A stretch of 64,000 nt of DNA from Pelomonas sp965229315 (GCF_965229315.1 NZ_CBDDJA010000001.1:62001-126000); one strand, 5' to 3'. Counted from the first letter of the stretch, positions 1 to 15,082 are shown. Notes: generated by a model from the sequence alone, not told the origin. Numbers and translations are program-made.

Positions 1-1724
<1,724 letters not shown>

Positions 1725-1735
1725 GCATCTGCTCC

Positions 1736-5857
<4,122 letters not shown>

Positions 5858-6014
5858 AAACACTCCGTGTCGAGCCCACCCCTGGCCGTGGGGCGAGCCG
5901 CGTCGGCGACTGGCTGGCTCACCGGCCCAGGACGGGCGGCTGCCTAGCTTGGTGGTTGGCCACTACCAACCGCTGGCGGACAACCCCGGCCTCACCATCG
6001 GAGGCTTACCGGAG

Positions 6015-6052
6015 TCCGACCAAACTGGTTCTCTGCAGTCGGATCAGAGAAC
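6015..6052 (-). promoter_or_regulatory. Interlocked inverted repeats in the rplL-rpoB leader
   Basis: The 347-base gap between rplL and rpoB contains two perfect inverted repeats that interlock. TCCGAC at 6015-6020 pairs with GTCGGA at 6038-6043, and GTTCTCTG at 6028-6035 pairs with CAGAGAAC at 6045-6052. Each has one arm in the loop of the other, so they form a pseudoknot or compete. A further hairpin (ggttgg/ccaacc, 5954-5959 and 5966-5971) lies closer to rpoB. In other bacteria this leader holds an attenuator and RNase III processing; a similar role here is inference. Confidence 0.5.
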
Positions 6053-6127
6053 ACGTGAAAGAACTGCGCATCATACTGCGCCGAGTGCTTTCAGCTGTTC
6101 TCAAGCAGGATTAACCCGCAAAGACGA

Positions 6128-6158
6128 AAAAGGGGAAGCCCAACGGGCAACCCCTTTT
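6128..6158 (-). terminator. Hairpin attenuator/partial terminator after rplL
   Basis: The outer stem AAAAGGGG (6128-6135) pairs with CCCCTTTT (6151-6158). The inner stem GCCC (6138-6141) pairs with GGGC (6145-6148) around a three-base loop. Read on the minus strand it ends in a T-run, the form of an intrinsic terminator, and it lies 46 bases past the rplL stop. As rpoB has no obvious promoter of its own, this is probably the leaky attenuator that lowers rpoBC output relative to the ribosomal protein genes, as known in enterobacteria. Confidence 0.75.
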
Positions 6159-6204
6159 CAAGCGAGTGGGACCGGCGCTGCGTCGCAGCCCCGATCCCCG
6201 GGCT

Positions 6205-6585
6205 TCACTTCAGCTCAGCCTTGGCGCCGGCTTCGACCAGCTTCTTGACAGCGGCTTCGCCGTCAGCCTTGGACACGGCTTCCTTGACGTTCTTCGGTGC
6301 GCCGTCGACCAGGTCCTTGGCTTCCTTCAGACCCAGGCCGGTGATTTCGCGAACGGCCTTGATGACGGAGACCTTCTGTGCGCCGGCTTCGACCAGCACG
6401 ACGTTGAACTCGGTCTTCTCTTCGGCAGCAGCCGCAGCACCGCCGCCAGCGCCACCGGCAGCCGGAGCAGCCATCGAAGCGGCGGACACGCCGAACTTCT
6501 CTTCGATGGCCTTGACCAGGTCGTTCAGTTCAAGAACGGTCATGCTGTCCAGCGAGGCCAGGAAAGCGTCTTTATCGAATGCCAT
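6205..6585 (-). CDS. rplL: 50S ribosomal protein L7/L12
   Basis: Stalk protein of the large ribosomal subunit that recruits translation factor GTPases, 126 residues. An N-terminal dimerisation part (MAFDKDAFLASLDSMTVLEL) is followed by an Ala/Gly-rich hinge near residues 38-55 and the globular C-terminal domain (EKTEFNVVLVEAG, KAVREITGLGLKEAKDLVDG). The ATG at 6585 has an AAGGAA site upstream. It lies 63 bases after rplJ, the usual pair that keeps the L10-(L12)n ratio. Confidence 0.98.
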   Translation of the reverse strand: MAFDKDAFLASLDSMTVLELNDLVKAIEEKFGVSAASMAAPAAGGAGGGAAAAAEEKTEFNVVLVEAGAQKVSVIKAVREITGLGLKEAKDLVDGAPKNVKEAVSKADGEAAVKKLVEAGAKAELK

Positions 6586-6648
6586 GATGAATTTCCTTAA
6601 AACAGATTGATTGCGCGTGACTTGACGTGATGCGCGTTAGTTCGTCGA

Positions 6649-7185
6649 TCAGGCCGTAGCCGGGGCTTCTTCGGCAGCAGCTTCCGGGGAAGCAGCGCCT
6701 TCGCCACGCTTGGCAGCCAGGGCAGCCAGCACGGCCGCGGTGCGTTGCACCGGCGACAGCAGCAGGCCAGCGATCTGCGACAGCAGCACTTCCTTGCTCG
6801 GGACCGAAGCCAGCGCCTTCACGCCAGCGACATCCAGAGCCTTGCCGCCGTACGCGCCGCCCTTGATGACGAGCTTGTCGTTGGTCTTGGCAAAGTCAGC
6901 GATGACTTTGGCAGCCGCGACAGCGTCTTCCGAAAAGCCGTAGATCAGCGGGCCGACCATGCTCTCCGCAGCAGCTTCGAACGGGGTGCCGGCGACAGCA
7001 CGACGCGCCAGGGTGTTCTTCAGCACGTGAAGATACACACCTTGGGCGCGCGCGGTGACGCGCAGCTTGTTCAACGCTTCCACGGTGAGGCCACGGTACT
7101 CGGCCAACGCCAGCGTCTGCGACTTGGCAGCTTGCGCTGCGACGTCGGAGACAACGACTGCCTTCTCGTTGCGATTGAGACTCAA
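6649..7185 (-). CDS. rplJ: 50S ribosomal protein L10
   Basis: L10 anchors the L7/L12 stalk dimers to 23S rRNA and in other bacteria represses its own operon. The 178 residues start MSLNRNEKAVVVSDVAAQAA; GLTVEALNKLRVTARAQG near residues 30-50 matches the rRNA-binding part. The start codon is TTG at 7185: a GAGGAG site lies just upstream and no ATG or GTG fits the family's N-terminus. The C-terminal tail is rich in Ala and Glu, as expected for the helix that carries the L12 dimers. A weak start codon fits a tightly autoregulated gene. Confidence 0.96.
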   Translation of the reverse strand: MSLNRNEKAVVVSDVAAQAAKSQTLALAEYRGLTVEALNKLRVTARAQGVYLHVLKNTLARRAVAGTPFEAAAESMVGPLIYGFSEDAVAAAKVIADFAKTNDKLVIKGGAYGGKALDVAGVKALASVPSKEVLLSQIAGLLLSPVQRTAAVLAALAAKRGEGAASPEAAAEEAPATA

Positions 7186-7521
7186 GGTCTACTCCTCACA
7201 TTTGCCCCTTCGGCCTTGCAGCCTCCGGAGCGCCAGGGATTCAGCGACCATCTGTCAGGAAACCATCCAACAAGGCAGGGCCTTGTTGCACAACTTTTGC
7301 CGCAGCTTGCGCCACGGACGTTCCTTTCAGCGGGACCGCCATCTGCGTTGGTTCCCCGCCCTCGATTGCTCGAAGGCCGGGATTTAAGGGGTCTCCACCA
7401 ACGGTCTTGGATGACGCGCCTCTCCGGCGAACCGGATTGACGCCCCACCAATCTTGTCGCCCCGGGCCAGACTCGCCCGGGGCAGATTCAGTGCACCAGG
7501 CCACGAGGGCCTGGACTTGCT
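7186..7521 (-). promoter_or_regulatory. rplA-rplJ intergenic leader with tandem hairpins
   Basis: This 336-base gap has no credible gene. Read on minus, two strong hairpins come first after rplA: CCAGGCC/GGCCTGG (7496-7502 with 7508-7514) and GCCCCGGG/CCCGGGGC (7459-7466 with 7476-7483). Neither has a T-run, so they look like processing or pausing structures. The following ~250 bases occupy the place of the L10 leader, to which L10-L12 binds to repress translation in other bacteria. I could not confirm its kink-turn fold by eye, so the L10-leader label rests on position. Confidence 0.55.
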
Positions 7522-8232
7522 TCAGGCCGCGCTGGTCTGAGCGTTGATCGACGCGATTTCGACGCGAGCGCCGACACCCATCGTCGAGGACACGGCGACC
7601 TTGCGCAGGTAGATGCCCTTGCTCGATGCCGGCTTGGACTTGTTCAGCGCCTCGATCAGCGCGCGCAGGTTGCCTTCGAGCTTGTCGGTGTCGAACGAGC
7701 GACGGCCGAGCGTGCCGTGGATGATGCCGGCCTTGTCAACGCGGAACTGGACCTGGCCAGCCTTGGCGTTCTTGACGGCGGTGGCGACGTCCGGGGTCAC
7801 GGTGCCGACCTTGGGGTTGGGCATCAGGCCGCGCGGGCCGAGGATCTGGCCCAGGGTACCGACGACACGCATCGTGTCCGGCGAGGCGATGACCACGTCG
7901 AAGGGCATGTCCCCCGCCTTGACGCGCTCGGCCAGGTCTTCCATGCCGACGACGTCGGCACCGGCGGCGCGGGCTTCATCAGCCTTGGCGCCTTGGGCGA
8001 AGACGGCGACGCGCTTGGTCTTGCCGGTGCCGTTGGGCATCACGACGGCACCACGCACGACCTGATCCGACTTCTTGGCATCGATGCCGAGTTGCACGGC
8101 CACGTCGATGGACTCATCGAACTTGGCCGAGGCCAGGCTCTTGACCAGGTCCAGGGCTTCCGTCAGGCCGTACAGCTTGGTCGATTCGACCTTGCCAGCC
8201 AGCGCCTTTTGCTTCTTGGTGAGCTTGGCCAT
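7522..8232 (-). CDS. rplA: 50S ribosomal protein L1
   Basis: Protein of the L1 stalk that helps release deacylated tRNA from the E site, and known as translational repressor of the L11-L1 transcript. The 236 residues start MAKLTKKQKALAGKVES; the RNA-binding core shows GTGKTKRVAVFAQG and LGPRGLMPNPKVGTVT near residues 130-150, family signatures. Its ATG lies one base past the rplK stop, the tight spacing expected for coupled translation of rplK-rplA. Confidence 0.98.
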   Translation of the reverse strand: MAKLTKKQKALAGKVESTKLYGLTEALDLVKSLASAKFDESIDVAVQLGIDAKKSDQVVRGAVVMPNGTGKTKRVAVFAQGAKADEARAAGADVVGMEDLAERVKAGDMPFDVVIASPDTMRVVGTLGQILGPRGLMPNPKVGTVTPDVATAVKNAKAGQVQFRVDKAGIIHGTLGRRSFDTDKLEGNLRALIEALNKSKPASSKGIYLRKVAVSSTMGVGARVEIASINAQTSAA

Positions 8233-8233
8233 G

Positions 8234-8671
8234 TCAGACCCCTTCCACGATGATGCCCATCGAGCGGGCGGAGCCGGCGATGGTCTTGACCGCGGCGTCC
8301 AGATTGGCTGCCGTCAGGTCCTTGGTCTTGATCGTTGCGATCTCTTCCAGCTGGGCGCGGGTCAGCTTGCCGACCTTGTCCAGATGGGGGCGCTGCGAGC
8401 CCTTCTCGATCTTGGCGGCCTTCTTCAGCAGCACGGTCGCCGGGGGCGACTTGATGACGAAGGTGAAGCTCTTGTCTGCGAACGCGGTGATGACCACCGG
8501 CAGCTTCATGCCCGGCTCGAAGCCGGCGCCCGAAGTCTGGGCGTTGAACGCCTTGCAGAATTCCATGATGTTCAGGCCACGCTGACCCAGCGCGGGACCG
8601 ACCGGCGGCGAGGGGTTGGCCTTGCCTGCGGCGACTTGCAGCTTGATGAAGCCGACAATCTTCTTTGCCAT
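8234..8671 (-). CDS. rplK: 50S ribosomal protein L11
   Basis: L11 forms the GTPase-associated centre with 23S rRNA and is needed for RelA activation. I start it at the ATG at 8671 (MAKKIVGFIKLQVAAGKANP), with GGAGAAAAC directly upstream; an upstream in-frame extension of 39 codons does not resemble the family. The 145 residues include the proline-rich PSPPVGPALGQRG near residue 20, the thiostrepton-site region, and a C-terminal RNA-binding domain ending in RSMGIIVEGV. It is first of the rplKAJL set and follows a 220-base leader with an unusual three-arm repeat. Confidence 0.98.
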   Translation of the reverse strand: MAKKIVGFIKLQVAAGKANPSPPVGPALGQRGLNIMEFCKAFNAQTSGAGFEPGMKLPVVITAFADKSFTFVIKSPPATVLLKKAAKIEKGSQRPHLDKVGKLTRAQLEEIATIKTKDLTAANLDAAVKTIAGSARSMGIIVEGV

Positions 8672-8830
8672 GTTTTCTCCAATCAGCGCCCGGGCGGCAA
8701 GCCTGGGCACCTGAGTGCTAACGCATCGGACTCGGACCGAAGTCCTACCTTTGCTCCTCTTGTCCGCCTCTCGTTGCAGACTGATCACGGGCCGACGTTA
8801 GGGACGCCGGCCAAACCCGCGATTCTAGAC

Positions 8831-8899
8831 CGTCAAACTTTGCCGTAGGTCCTTTGGGCCAGCGGCGAAGTTTGACGAACCTTTCGGCTCGTCAAACTT
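8831..8899 (-). promoter_or_regulatory. Candidate two-state RNA switch between nusG and rplK
   Basis: The same ~10-base word occurs three times in alternating orientation. AAGTTTGACGA (8868-8878) pairs perfectly with TCGTCAAACTT (8889-8899), which includes the nusG stop codon. The same middle segment (8863-8877) also pairs 14 of 15 bases with 8831-8845. The middle arm can join only one partner at a time, so two hairpins exclude each other. Neither has a T-run, so intrinsic termination is not obvious; processing, pausing or control of rplK translation is possible. Confidence 0.6.
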
Positions 8900-9467
8900 T
8901 CTCGACCTGCGCGAAGTCCAGCTCGACCGGCGTCGCACGACCGAAGATCGTGACCGACACCCGCACCTTGGACTTGTCGTAGTTGACTTCTTCGACCGAC
9001 CCGTTGAAGTCCGTGAAGGGGCCTTCCTTGACGCGCACGACCTCGCCAACCGTCCACTCGACCTTGGGCCGGGGCTTCTCGACGCCCTCCTGCATCTGGT
9101 TGACGATCTTCATGACCTCGGCTTCCGAGATCGGGGCCGGGCGGTTCTTGGCGCCGCCGACGAAGCCGGTCACCTTGGAGGTGTGTTTGACCAGGTGCCA
9201 GGACTCGTCGTCCATCGACATCTCGACCAGCACATAGCCCGGGAAGAAGCGGCGCTCGGTGACGGCCTTCTTGCCGTTCTTGAGTTCGACGACTTCTTCG
9301 GTCGGCACCAGGATGCGGCCGAACTTGTCCTGCATGCCGGCGCGGTCGATGCGCTCGCGCAGGTTGCGCTCAACGGCCTTTTCCATGCCCGAATAGGCAT
9401 GGACGACGTACCAGCGCTTGGGCAGGCCCGCCGGGGCTTCGGTCGTGACGACTTGTTCTTCAGACAT
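8892..9467 (-). CDS. nusG: Transcription termination/antitermination factor NusG
   Basis: NusG binds RNA polymerase and links it to Rho, ribosomal protein S10 and the rRNA antitermination complex. The 191 residues contain the NGN domain (KRWYVVHAYSGMEKAVERNL, FPGYVLVEM) and a C-terminal KOW domain (VGEVVRVKEGPFTDFNGSVE). The N-terminal extension MSEEQVVTTEAPAGLP is variable among relatives. The ATG at 9467 has an AAGGAAT site. The stop codon is embedded in one arm of the repeat described at 8831-8899, so the 3' end of this gene is part of that structure. Confidence 0.98.
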   Translation of the reverse strand: MSEEQVVTTEAPAGLPKRWYVVHAYSGMEKAVERNLRERIDRAGMQDKFGRILVPTEEVVELKNGKKAVTERRFFPGYVLVEMSMDDESWHLVKHTSKVTGFVGGAKNRPAPISEAEVMKIVNQMQEGVEKPRPKVEWTVGEVVRVKEGPFTDFNGSVEEVNYDKSKVRVSVTIFGRATPVELDFAQVEKV

Positions 9468-9488
9468 TGGGATTCCTTGCCTCGGTGA

Positions 9489-9875
9489 TCAGCGCTTCCA
9501 GCCCAGGATCAGGTCGTACAGCACCCATTCCAGCGTCTTGTCGGTGAGCCACAGGAACAGCGCCATCACGACAACAAAGGCAAACACGTAGCCGGTCATC
9601 TGGGTCGCTTCCTTGCGGGTCGGCCAGACCACCTTCTTCACCTCACGCACCGAATCGCGGCCGTAGGCGATCAGCGCCTTGCCGTGCTCGGACGTGAAGA
9701 AGGCCGCCACACCGGCAGCCAGCAGCACGATCAGCGAGGCCCACTGCACCAGCGGGCCTTGCTTGGACAGGCCGTAATAAGCCGCCAGCGCACCGATCAG
9801 CAGCAGCACCGCAACAGCCAGCTTGGCCTTATCGGCGCCGGTGGTCACGGTCTCGACTTGGGGAGGATTCGCCAT
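9489..9875 (-). CDS. secE: Preprotein translocase subunit SecE
   Basis: Small essential clamp subunit of the SecYEG channel in the inner membrane. The 128-residue form is the three-helix proteobacterial type: hydrophobic segments near residues 18-38 and 43-62, and the conserved terminal helix after the amphipathic region DSVREVKKVVWPTRKEATQ, the family signature. I chose the ATG at 9875 (MANPPQVETVTTG) over the GTG one codon earlier. It is 21 bases ahead of nusG, the normal secE-nusG operon. Confidence 0.96.
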   Translation of the reverse strand: MANPPQVETVTTGADKAKLAVAVLLLIGALAAYYGLSKQGPLVQWASLIVLLAAGVAAFFTSEHGKALIAYGRDSVREVKKVVWPTRKEATQMTGYVFAFVVVMALFLWLTDKTLEWVLYDLILGWKR

Positions 9876-9947
9876 CACTTCACTTTCACGCGCCGCGCTT
9901 GAGGCGGCTTTTCAGATGCCGCCGAGGCCTGAAGCCATCAGCAGCAA

Positions 9948-9974
9948 GGCCCGCCGAGATCACTCTCGCGGGCC
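9948..9974 (-). other. Strong hairpin between tRNA-Trp and secE
   Basis: GGCCCGC (9948-9954) pairs with GCGGGCC (9968-9974), extended by GAGA/TCTC inside. It lies 47 bases after the 3' end of tRNA-Trp. No T-run follows on minus, so it is more likely a processing or stability element that separates the tRNA-tuf transcript from the secE-nusG message than a full terminator. Confidence 0.45.
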
Positions 9975-10020
9975 GATGCTCTTGTTGCCAGGAAAACCAA
10001 CCGTCGTGATCAGCGACTGT

Positions 10021-10096
10021 TGGCAGGGGCAGAGGGTCTCGAACCCCCAACCTTCGGTTTTGGAGACCGACGCTCTGCCAATTGAGCTATGCCCCT
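10021..10096 (-). tRNA. trpT: tRNA-Trp (anticodon CCA)
   Basis: A 76-base cloverleaf. The acceptor AGGGGCA closes with TGCCCCT, the anticodon loop CTCCAAA contains CCA, the T arm is GGGGGTTCGAGACCC, and the 3' CCA is encoded (TGG at 10021-10023). It lies 14 bases after tuf and before secE, a common betaproteobacterial order. Confidence 0.97.
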
Positions 10097-10110
10097 GTGG
10101 CCTTGAAAAC

Positions 10111-11301
<1,191 letters not shown>

Positions 11302-11353
11302 CTTGCGCTCCTGAGGCGAACCCGTTGAAACGAGTAGAAAAAGAGAAAAGGTG

Positions 11354-11428
<75 letters not shown>

Positions 11429-11513
11429 ATCGGCACGGGTTTGGCGCCATGTCCATTGCTGAACCGCTGGCCGGCAAACCGGTGTCGACGTCTGCCGACC
11501 AAGCTCCGCTCGA

Positions 11514-11587
11514 TGGAGCGGGAAACGGGAATCGAACCCGTGTCATTAGCTTGGAAGGCTAAGGTTCTACCATTGAACTACTCCCGC
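11514..11587 (-). tRNA. glyT: tRNA-Gly (anticodon TCC)
   Basis: A 74-base cloverleaf with acceptor GCGGGAG closing with the 3' strand that ends TCCCGCT plus CCA. The anticodon loop CTTCCAA gives TCC, and the T arm contains GGGTTCGATTCCC. The encoded CCA is at 11514-11516. Confidence 0.96.
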
Positions 11588-11625
11588 CCTGGGAGTCAAA
11601 ACAAAGCTGCCTCGACTGAAAGTCT

Positions 11626-11710
11626 TGGTGGAGGAGGCTGGATTCGAACCAGCGTACGCAATGCGGGCAGATTTACAGTCTGCTGCCTTTAACCACTCGG
11701 CCACCCCTCC
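11626..11710 (-). tRNA. tyrU: tRNA-Tyr (anticodon GTA)
   Basis: An 85-base class II tRNA with acceptor GGAGGGG/CTCCTCC, anticodon loop CTGTAAA (GTA), a long variable arm (CCCGCATTGCGTACG region) and T arm GCTGGTTCGAATCCAGC. CCA is encoded at 11626-11628. It is the first gene of the transcript that runs toward tuf. Confidence 0.96.
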
Positions 11711-11725
11711 TGAGGCAAGCCCGCA

Positions 11726-11753
11726 ACTATAGCACACGTCGAACGTGGCGCAA
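11726..11753 (-). promoter_or_regulatory. Sigma-70 promoter of the tRNA-tuf operon
   Basis: On minus, the -35 TTGCGC (11748-11753) and -10 TATAGT (11726-11731) are 16 bases apart. The sequence after the -10 is GC-rich (TGCGGGC), the stringent-type discriminator usual for stable-RNA promoters. Expected start is about 11719, nine bases before tRNA-Tyr. Confidence 0.7.
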
Positions 11754-12209
11754 CAGAGGCGCGGGAAGTTCATGCGCGGCCGCGTCGGCGGCTCGCGCCA
11801 GAGGCCACACACCCGGCGGCACAGGCCCGTCGGAGATGGCGCAAAAAGCACCCCCTCCCGCAAACCCCGCGCCGCGCGCTGCCGGCCGGCAGCCGACGAC
11901 CACACCTCGTCGCCCATTTGCAACACCGGGCAGCCCGTCGAAAAGTCCAATTGCATACCAATTTTGCATGCGGATTTGATCCTCCCAGAGAGGGGCCGGC
12001 CGCATGGACGCATTCCTCCACGGCACCAGGGAAACTACTCAGCCTAGATTGGTACCAAAGTGGCGTTATCCATCGCTATAGTGGCATCGCACTGGTTGCA
12101 CCATGTGCCCGAGGACAAGCGCAGCAGCAACCGGACTGAAGGTGGTATGCGTCCAGCACACAACGAACACCGCCGCCCCGATTTCATTGGCCACAACGAG
12201 GAACAGTAC
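11754..12209 (+). promoter_or_regulatory. Upstream region of the TonB receptor with palindromic sites
   Basis: No credible gene lies here. An imperfect palindrome AATTGCATACCAATT spans 11949-11963. A perfect palindrome TTGGTACCAA spans 12049-12058, ending 18 bases before a -10-like TATAGT (12077-12082), where a -35 would sit. The shared TTGG/CCAA half-sites resemble those clustered at 27240-27364 before the nag operon, so one regulator (the GntR protein at 25591) may control both. The operator role is inference. Confidence 0.5.
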
Positions 12210-14990
12210 ATGAAGGTCAAGCAGACCCCCATCTCGCAGGCGGTGTTCATCGCCTTGCTCGGCGCCGGTGGCGCCGCCATGGCACAGCAGCAGGCACCGG
12301 CTTCGCAGCAGCTGGAAACGGTCACCGTGACCGGCATCCGTGCGTCTCAGGAAAAGTCGCTCAGCGTCAAGCGCAACGCCGACACCCACATCGACGTCAT
12401 CTCGGCCGAAGACATCGGCAAGATGCCTGACAAGAACGTGGCCGACTCGCTGGCGCGCATTCCCGGCGTCACCATCCTGAACAGCCCGTCGGGCGGCTCC
12501 GGTGGCTTCGACGAGCGTGACCGCGTGGGCCTGCGCGGCACCAACCCGAGCCTGACGCAGACGCTGCTGGACGGCCACTCGGTCGCCAACGGCGACTGGT
12601 TCGTGCTGGACCAGACCGGCGCCGGCGTGGGCCGCAGCGTCAGCTTCTCGCTGCTGCCGTCCGAACTGGTGAGCCGCGTCGAGGTACACAAGAACGCTTC
12701 GGCCTCCGACATCGAAGGCGGCACGGCTGGCGCGGTGAACATCATCACCCGCAAGCCGCTGGACTTCGCCAAAGCGCTGACCTTCGAGGCCAGCCTGGGC
12801 GCCGTCTACGCCGATCTGCCCAAGAAGACGGACCCGCAGCTGAGCGCCCTGCTCGCCTGGAAGAACGATTCCAAGACCTTCGGCGTGCTGGTGCAGGCCT
12901 TCGACGAAAAGCGCCACCTGCGTCGTGACGGCGTCGAGACCTTCGCACATGACGGCGCGATGTCGCTGACCCCCATCACCGCCGCCACCAACCCCGCGGC
13001 CGTCGCCGCCGGCATCCCTGCGGGCACGCTCTTTCCCAACCTGATGGGCTCGGCCCTGTTCACCCAGGAGCGCGAGCGCAAGGGCGGCGTCATCAGCGCG
13101 CAGATCAAGCCGACCAGCGATGTCGACGTGACGCTGACGGGCTTCTCGTCCAAGATGGATGCGGACAACTACAACCGCAACTACATGCTGTCCAACCAGT
13201 GGGCATTGAGCCGCAGCCCCGCGATCAGCAACGTCACGATCGATCCCGCGACCCACATCCTGACGTCGGCCAACTACACGTTCGCGACGCCCACGATCAT
13301 CGGCGTCTACGACCTGATCTCGCGCAAGGCGTCGGCCGAAACCAACTTCATCAACCTGGAAGGCTCCTGGAAGGTCAACGAGGCGCTGAAGCTGTCGGGC
13401 AACGCGGGCACGTCCCACGGCAAGGGCAAGACCATCAGCCAGGACGTGTACGAAGGCGACATCACCGCGTCCAGCGGTGGCTTCCAGCTCAAGGGCAGCG
13501 GCGAGGCGCCCGCTTTCAACATCGGCAACGCCAACAATGCCGCGCTCAAACCGTCGGGCACGGACTGGATCTTCGGTGACCAGAACGTCGTCGTGCAGGA
13601 CAAGGACACCTGGGCGCAGGTGGATGCCGAGTACACGCTGGACGCGGGCATGCTGCGCAGCCTGAAGTTCGGCCTGCGTGGCTCCAAGCACGATCGCTAC
13701 ACGGACGGCCCGATCGTCAATCAAGGGCCGAACTGGGGCACCGACCCCTTCGCCAACCCGCTCCCCGCCTCCGCCTATACCGAGTCCTACCCCGGCAACT
13801 TCGGCAGCGGCCTGGGCGGCGGCTTCCCCACCGGCATCACCTACCCGACGGCGGATGCGCTGGCGGCCTACAACGCGAAATACGCCAACCGCGACATCTC
13901 GCGCCGCATGGTGACGCACGAATACGCCGTGAAGGAAAAGACGTCGGCGGGCTACGTGCAGGGCAACCTGGAAGGCGAAGGCTGGAGCGGCAACGTGGGC
14001 CTGCGCCTCGTGCGCACCAAGTCCAGCACGCTGGTCTGGGTGCCGACCAGCGACAAGACGCTGCCGGGCTATGTGCCGTCCGCATTCGCGGCCGTCGGTC
14101 CGAACTGGACCGACCCCACGGGCTACTACCAGACCTACCATGACCGCTCCTACACGGACGCCCTGCCCAGCGCCAGCCTGCGCATCGATGTGACGCCGAA
14201 GGTCGTGGCCCGCCTGTCGCTGTCGCGAACGCTGACCCGGCCCGACTACACGGCCTTGTCGGCAGCCCAGCTACTGGGCGGCTATTCCGACCCGACCGGC
14301 AAGGCGGTGGGCACCGGCACCAGCGGCAATCCCGACCTCGACCCCATCCGCTCAACCAACTTCGACGCCAACATCGAGTGGTATTTCGCGCCGCGCGCCT
14401 TCGTGTCCATGGGTGCGTTCCACATGAACATCGGCAGCTACATCACGGACGGCGTCCAGCGCGTGATCGCCTCCACGGACGTCACCCCTGCCGGTGGCCA
14501 GCAAGGCTCGCCGACCAACCAGCGCGTCACGGCACCGTTCGATCTGACGACCCAGATCAACAAGAAGGCCAGCGTCACCGGTCTGGAGTTCGCGTTCGAG
14601 ACGCCGGTGTTCAACAACTTCGGCATCGGCGCGAACTACACCTACGCCGATGCCCACGACGTGACCGGCCACGTGCTGCGCGGCGCGGTCAAGCATTCGG
14701 CCAACCTGAACGGCTTCTTCGAGAACGACCAGTTCTCGGCACGCCTGAACTACGGCTACAACTCGGACAACTTCCTGGGTCGTGACCGCGGCACCGACTA
14801 TTACCAACGCGGTGTGGCCGTGCTGTCGGCCTCGGTGGGCTACAAGCTCAACGACAACTTCGCCGTCAGCCTGGATGCGCAGAACCTGAACGACCCGATC
14901 CTGAAGTACTACGGCGACTTCAAGTCCGAGCCGCGCGCCATCTACAAAAACGGCCGCCAGTTCTACCTGACCGCCCGCATCAAGTACTGA
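12210..14990 (+). CDS. TonB-dependent outer-membrane receptor (chitin-oligosaccharide uptake, predicted)
   Basis: Outer-membrane beta-barrel transporter, 926 residues, of the Caulobacter/Xanthomonas-type carbohydrate receptor group. The ATG at 12210 follows GAGGAACAGTAC and opens a signal peptide (MKVKQTPISQAVFIALLG...AMA, cleaved near residue 24). A TonB-box-like ETVTVTGIRAS comes next, then the plug domain (IGKMPDKNVADSLARIPGV near residues 70-90; VEVHKNASASDIEGGTAGAV near 160-180) and the barrel ending FYLTARIKY with a terminal aromatic residue. A further in-frame start 50 codons upstream lacks a signal peptide and was rejected. The substrate is inferred from the facing chitinase-GlcNAc operon, not from the sequence itself. 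Confidence 0.9.
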   Translation: MKVKQTPISQAVFIALLGAGGAAMAQQQAPASQQLETVTVTGIRASQEKSLSVKRNADTHIDVISAEDIGKMPDKNVADSLARIPGVTILNSPSGGSGGFDERDRVGLRGTNPSLTQTLLDGHSVANGDWFVLDQTGAGVGRSVSFSLLPSELVSRVEVHKNASASDIEGGTAGAVNIITRKPLDFAKALTFEASLGAVYADLPKKTDPQLSALLAWKNDSKTFGVLVQAFDEKRHLRRDGVETFAHDGAMSLTPITAATNPAAVAAGIPAGTLFPNLMGSALFTQERERKGGVISAQIKPTSDVDVTLTGFSSKMDADNYNRNYMLSNQWALSRSPAISNVTIDPATHILTSANYTFATPTIIGVYDLISRKASAETNFINLEGSWKVNEALKLSGNAGTSHGKGKTISQDVYEGDITASSGGFQLKGSGEAPAFNIGNANNAALKPSGTDWIFGDQNVVVQDKDTWAQVDAEYTLDAGMLRSLKFGLRGSKHDRYTDGPIVNQGPNWGTDPFANPLPASAYTESYPGNFGSGLGGGFPTGITYPTADALAAYNAKYANRDISRRMVTHEYAVKEKTSAGYVQGNLEGEGWSGNVGLRLVRTKSSTLVWVPTSDKTLPGYVPSAFAAVGPNWTDPTGYYQTYHDRSYTDALPSASLRIDVTPKVVARLSLSRTLTRPDYTALSAAQLLGGYSDPTGKAVGTGTSGNPDLDPIRSTNFDANIEWYFAPRAFVSMGAFHMNIGSYITDGVQRVIASTDVTPAGGQQGSPTNQRVTAPFDLTTQINKKASVTGLEFAFETPVFNNFGIGANYTYADAHDVTGHVLRGAVKHSANLNGFFENDQFSARLNYGYNSDNFLGRDRGTDYYQRGVAVLSASVGYKLNDNFAVSLDAQNLNDPILKYYGDFKSEPRAIYKNGRQFYLTARIKY

Positions 14991-15002
14991 TGCACGCCGG
15001 CC

Positions 15003-15082
15003 CTGCTGGAACCCTCGAGTTCCAGCAGCCGTGCCGTATCACCAGAATCGAAGGGGAGCGTGCAACACACGCTCCTTTTTTT
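15003..15082 (+). terminator. Double hairpin terminator after the TonB receptor
   Basis: The first hairpin, CTGCTGGAA (15003-15011) with TTCCAGCAG (15020-15028), has no T-run. The second is a textbook intrinsic terminator: GGAGCGTG (15055-15062), loop CAACA, CACGCTCC (15068-15075), then seven Ts (15076-15082). It ends only 14 bases before the ATG of the halogenase gene, so it sits inside that gene's leader. Confidence 0.85.

Noticed and set aside
11745..12047. 100-codon plus-strand frame upstream of the TonB receptor
   Set aside because: No ribosome site, no known motif, and it spans palindromic control sites; better read as regulatory DNA.
12066..14141. 691-codon frame antisense to the TonB receptor
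   Set aside because: Arg/Val/Ala-rich translation typical of the reverse strand of GC-rich genes; the plus-strand receptor is fully supported.
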